DNA of 7,533 nt from Bacilli bacterium (GTDB lineage: Bacteria; Bacillota_I; Bacilli_A; RF39; UBA660), in NCBI GenBank assembly GCA_017888105.1, contig JAGHGS010000142.1, forward strand, positions 1 to 7,533, written 5' to 3'. Of the stretch, positions 5,360-7,533 are shown in pieces; within the stretch, counting starts at the first letter, position 1; every line of letters begins with the position of its first letter. Both the position numbers and the translations under genes were made by a program. The notes below the pieces were generated by a model that did no database searches, was not told where the DNA came from, and worked only from the letters and a program-made list of their open reading frames with translations.

Positions 5360-6617
5360 AATTAAAGGAATTGATGAGGTTATTTATTATACTGTAGCTA
5401 AGTGTGGACTTCCTATTTATGTTTGGAAGCAAGAATATGCGAAAAGTTTTTATTTATCTTTGAATGTTCATTATGGGTCGATTCATACGGAGTTTAGTCT
5501 GGATGGAAAAAAATATAAAGTTCCACAGGGAATTGCTCATTTTATGGAACATATTAAATTTAATGTAGATAAAGATACGACGGCTAATGATTTATTTGAT
5601 CCGCTTGGAAGTGATATTAATGCTTTTACGACTTTTAGGTACACTAGTTATCTTGTTTATGCAACAAGTAAAATAAAAGAAAATTTAAATGCTTTACTTG
5701 ATTATGTGTATAATCCTTATTTTACAAAAGATATGATAAAAAAAGAAAAGGGAATTATTGCATCGGAAATTAATATGGGAAAAGATCAACCATATAATCG
5801 ACTTTATTTTGCTTTTAATGAGGCTATGTATCATAAAGAAAAATATAAGTATTTGATTACGGGTGAAGTGGAAGATATTAAAAATATTGAACTTGATGAT
5901 ATTCTTCTTGTTTATGATACTTTTTATCATCCTAAAAATATGTTTTTGATTGTTACGGGAAATGTTAATCCTTATGAAATTGAACAGATGGTTAATGATA
6001 ATTTAAATCAGAAAGAGTTTAAAGAATATAAGGAACCTAAAATACTTCTTGTTAAGGAACCAAAGTATGTAGTAAAAAAGGAAGTAGAAATGGATTCGAA
6101 TGTAGAAGTTGAAAAAGCGAAAATTGGTCTTAAAATACCGAAAAAAAGTTTAAGAGATTTTGATAATGTGAAATTAAATATTATTCTTAATATAATTCTT
6201 TCTAGTAATTTTGGGGATTCTTCGGATTTGAAAGAAGAATTGTTACAAAATAATATTATTACTTTTTTAAGTACTTCTCGTTTTGTTTTGGATGATTATA
6301 TTATTATTGATGTAACTGTAGAAAGTAAGATATTAGATGAAGCTATAAGAAAAATAATTGATGCATTAGAACACTTAGTAATTAGTGAGGAAGATTTAAA
6401 AAGAAAAATTAATTCTTCGATTGCAACATTAGTTCTTAATTATGAAGATGTAGAAAATGTAAATAATATGATTCAAAATTATCTTGTTTATTATCATAAA
6501 TTAATTCCTGATTTAAAAGAAATTTATGAAAGTATTACATTAGAAGAAGTTAGGGAAGTAATTGATGCAATTGATACAAAAGAAATGACTGTTGTTACGA
6601 TGAGAAAACAAAAGTAG
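5346..6617 (+). CDS. M16-family zinc metallopeptidase with intact HxxEH (YmfH type, EF-P modification-associated)
   Basis: The product is 423 residues and cytoplasmic, with no signal peptide. The inverted zinc motif HFMEH (65-69) supplies His65, His69 and the catalytic Glu68, and E141 in SEINMGKDQP is the likely third ligand, as in active M16 enzymes. LFDPLGSDINAFTTFRYTSY (83-102) is the conserved strand region after the motif. The start is the ATG at 5346, with GGTGAGG 6 nt upstream; a GTG at 5334 in the same frame falls inside that binding site and was rejected. It overlaps the preceding inactive M16 gene by 14 nt, which indicates translational coupling and a heterodimer. It ends just before a terminator. 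In Bacillus the ymfI-ymfJ-rodZ-pgsA genes usually follow; here a LiaF-like gene does instead. Confidence 0.88.
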   Translation: MEQIKIKGIDEVIYYTVAKCGLPIYVWKQEYAKSFYLSLNVHYGSIHTEFSLDGKKYKVPQGIAHFMEHIKFNVDKDTTANDLFDPLGSDINAFTTFRYTSYLVYATSKIKENLNALLDYVYNPYFTKDMIKKEKGIIASEINMGKDQPYNRLYFAFNEAMYHKEKYKYLITGEVEDIKNIELDDILLVYDTFYHPKNMFLIVTGNVNPYEIEQMVNDNLNQKEFKEYKEPKILLVKEPKYVVKKEVEMDSNVEVEKAKIGLKIPKKSLRDFDNVKLNIILNIILSSNFGDSSDLKEELLQNNIITFLSTSRFVLDDYIIIDVTVESKILDEAIRKIIDALEHLVISEEDLKRKINSSIATLVLNYEDVENVNNMIQNYLVYYHKLIPDLKEIYESITLEEVREVIDAIDTKEMTVVTMRKQK

Positions 6618-6638
6618 TCACTTTAGGGTGGCTTTTTT
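6616..6638 (+). terminator. Intrinsic terminator after the M16 pair
   Basis: AGTCAC (6616-6621) pairs with GTGGCT (6628-6633), including one G-U pair, over a 6-nt loop and runs into six T (6633-6638). The stem begins inside the stop codon of the M16 gene. Confidence 0.8.
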
Positions 6639-6651
6639 GCTTGTTCTTCTG

Positions 6652-6677
6652 TATAATTTTAGTAGGAGGAGTTTATG
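6652..6677 (+). promoter_or_regulatory. -10 box, strong ribosome binding site and ATG of the LiaF-like gene, now out of frame
   Basis: TATAAT (6652-6657) has no good -35; the region upstream is the terminator T-run. AGGAGGAG (6664-6671) precedes ATG 6675-6677 at ideal distance. From this ATG the frame reads MNKEIYFWG, a normal start for LiaF-like membrane proteins. It then leaves the frame of the rest of the gene and stops after 19 codons, near 6732-6734. Confidence 0.7.
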
Positions 6678-6694
6678 AATAAAGAAATTTATTT

Positions 6695-7321
6695 TTGGGG
6701 ATTTTGTTTATTGTTGTTGGTGTTTTATTTTTAGGAAGGAATATGGATTGGTGGGATTTTTCTATTTTCTTTGATGGTTGGTGGACATTATTTCTCATTG
6801 TACCTTCTATTATTTCGTTAGTTAGAAGAGAAGGAATTGGAACATCATTTTTAATCCTTGTTTTAGGTGTTTTGATGCTACTCGCTTGTCAAGATGTAAT
6901 AGAGTGGAGTACGATTTGGAAAATATTTGTACCACTTATTATTATTGTTATTGGTTTATCTATTATTTTTGGTAATAGAAAAGTAAGAAGTAAAAAAATA
7001 AAACCTAATGCCAAGGAATATGTGGCAATATTTTCTGGTGTAGATGAAGTAATTAACAAGATAGAAAGTGATTTCAAGATTACTTCGGTTTTTGGAGGGG
7101 TAGAGCTTGATATGCGTGATGTAAAGTTAGATAGTGATTTGGTGATTGATTGTTTTACTTTGTTTGGTGGTATTGATATTCGTTTACCTAAAGATGTAAA
7201 AGTGGAAGTGAATGGATTACCAATATTCGGTGGAGTTGAAAATAAATATCGTAATCATGATGCTACAGTAACTGTTTATATTAATCATACAACTATTTTT
7301 GGAGGAGTAGATTTATTGTGA
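6695..7321 (+). CDS. LiaF-like membrane protein (cell-wall-stress response family), frame broken near its start
   Basis: The open frame from TTG 6695 gives 208 residues. Four hydrophobic segments lie at about 1-14, 28-42, 50-65 and 76-92, then a basic stretch (RKVRSKKIK) and a C-terminal domain with four FGG repeats: SVFGGVELD (131-139), TLFGGIDI (155-162), PIFGGVEN (176-183) and TIFGGVDLL (200-208). This is the layout of LiaF-type proteins, which in Bacillus hold down a LiaRS two-component system until the cell wall is damaged. No ribosome binding site precedes the TTG. The true start is probably the ATG at 6675, with one base missing in the run TTTTTGGGG (6692-6700): adding one G or T gives MNKEIYFWGILFIVVG. 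This may be a sequencing indel, a recent mutation or a switchable tract. No liaR/liaS is seen here. It overlaps the next gene by 4 nt (GTGA). Confidence 0.82.
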   Translation: MGILFIVVGVLFLGRNMDWWDFSIFFDGWWTLFLIVPSIISLVRREGIGTSFLILVLGVLMLLACQDVIEWSTIWKIFVPLIIIVIGLSIIFGNRKVRSKKIKPNAKEYVAIFSGVDEVINKIESDFKITSVFGGVELDMRDVKLDSDLVIDCFTLFGGIDIRLPKDVKVEVNGLPIFGGVENKYRNHDATVTVYINHTTIFGGVDLL

Positions 7322-7533
7322 GATTTGAAGTTAATAAAGTTAAAATTGTTGTTATGGTGCCATGTGATTATTTAGAGAAAGTGCGAATGGCTGTACTTGA
7401 TGCTGGTGCGGGAGTAATCGGTAATTATACTCATTGTTCTACGTCTTTTTCAGGAATTGGTACTTTTAAACCAAATAAGGAAGCTACTCCTTTTATTGGT
7501 GAAAGTAATTCATTTGAAACGGTTCCGGAAGAA
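7318..7533 (+). CDS. Stand-alone NIF3-insert / CutA-like domain protein (YqfO-related), 3' part beyond right edge
   Basis: The first 72 codons are present, with no stop before the right edge. GTG 7318 is chosen because GGAGGAG (7301-7307) lies 10 nt upstream and the start overlaps the TGA of the LiaF-like gene (GTGA), which suggests translational coupling. Recognisable pieces are VPCDYLEKVRMAVLDAGAG (about 14-32), IGNYTHCSTSFSGIGTFKP (34-52) and ATPFIG (55-60). These match the PII/CutA-like domain found inserted in NIF3-family proteins such as YqfO, and as separate proteins of about 100 residues. The stand-alone form is likely because there is no NIF3 metal-binding half before it. The biochemical role is unknown, and relation to the LiaF-like gene is not evident beyond the overlap. 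Confidence 0.8.
   Translation, partial: MRFEVNKVKIVVMVPCDYLEKVRMAVLDAGAGVIGNYTHCSTSFSGIGTFKPNKEATPFIGESNSFETVPEE

Noticed and set aside
5694..5930. Open frame on the minus strand inside the second M16 gene
   Set aside because: Its Ile/Phe/Lys-rich product is typical antisense shadow of an AT-rich gene.
6686..6705. Programmed -1 ribosomal frameshift joining ATG 6675 to the LiaF-like frame
   Set aside because: The codons TTT TGG GGA do not form an X XXY YYZ slippery heptamer, since tRNA-Trp would not re-pair well, and no clear downstream stimulatory structure was seen.
6889..7077. Open frame on the minus strand inside the LiaF-like gene
   Set aside because: It is antisense to a membrane segment, and the hydrophobicity is explained by the codons of the real gene.
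1..7533. CRISPR array, tRNA, rRNA or known riboswitch
   Set aside because: No regularly spaced direct repeats, cloverleaf-like segments or conserved riboswitch cores were found on either strand by eye.
1..7533. Mycoplasma-type code with TGA as Trp
   Set aside because: Trp is encoded by TGG in all intact genes, and TGA is a working stop at 7319-7321 in a GTGA overlap.

Overview
The window looks like a chromosomal segment from a very AT-rich Gram-positive bacterium of the Bacilli, perhaps a gut-type Erysipelotrichales/RF39-like lineage. The lineage is inferred from low GC, a class B sortase with a cell-wall substrate, a Firmicutes-type LexA, and a YmfF/YmfH-type M16 pair. Trp is written TGG throughout, and TGA ends one gene inside a GTGA overlap. 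The standard bacterial code therefore applies, not the mycoplasma code.

Layout. (1) Positions 1-574 (minus) hold a heavily decayed IS4-type transposase that runs off the left edge and ends in a 17-bp inverted repeat. (2) Positions 593-1426 (minus) encode a class B sortase whose expected catalytic Arg is Lys. Divergent from it, 1590-3026 (plus) encodes a secreted, probably beta-helical surface protein ending in a non-canonical sorting signal (VPQTFD, membrane segment, KRR). The two look like an enzyme-substrate pair. (3) A bidirectional terminator separates this from lexA (3089-3718, minus). (4) The lexA upstream region is a compact divergent promoter with a repeated LexA-box-like 15-mer. It also drives a 48-residue single-pass membrane peptide (3857-4003, plus), which sits where Bacillus carries the SOS cell-division inhibitor yneA. 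(5) Positions 4082-6617 hold two overlapping M16 metallopeptidase-family genes, the first without the zinc motif and the second with HxxEH; they match the YmfF/YmfH pair linked to EF-P modification. (6) After a terminator comes a LiaF-like membrane protein (body 6695-7321). Its well-supported ATG and ribosome binding site at 6664-6677 are out of frame by one base. It overlaps by 4 nt the start of a NIF3/CutA-like domain protein cut by the right edge.

How the parts work together: the left half is a cell-surface display module next to mobile-element debris. The centre is an SOS control point that probably couples DNA damage to a membrane peptide. The right half is housekeeping and envelope-stress genes. 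The most novel candidate is the 48-residue peptide under apparent LexA control. Next are the Arg-to-Lys sortase with its PQTFD-type substrate and the one-base frame break in the LiaF-like gene. All family assignments come from reading motifs by eye; no database search was done.
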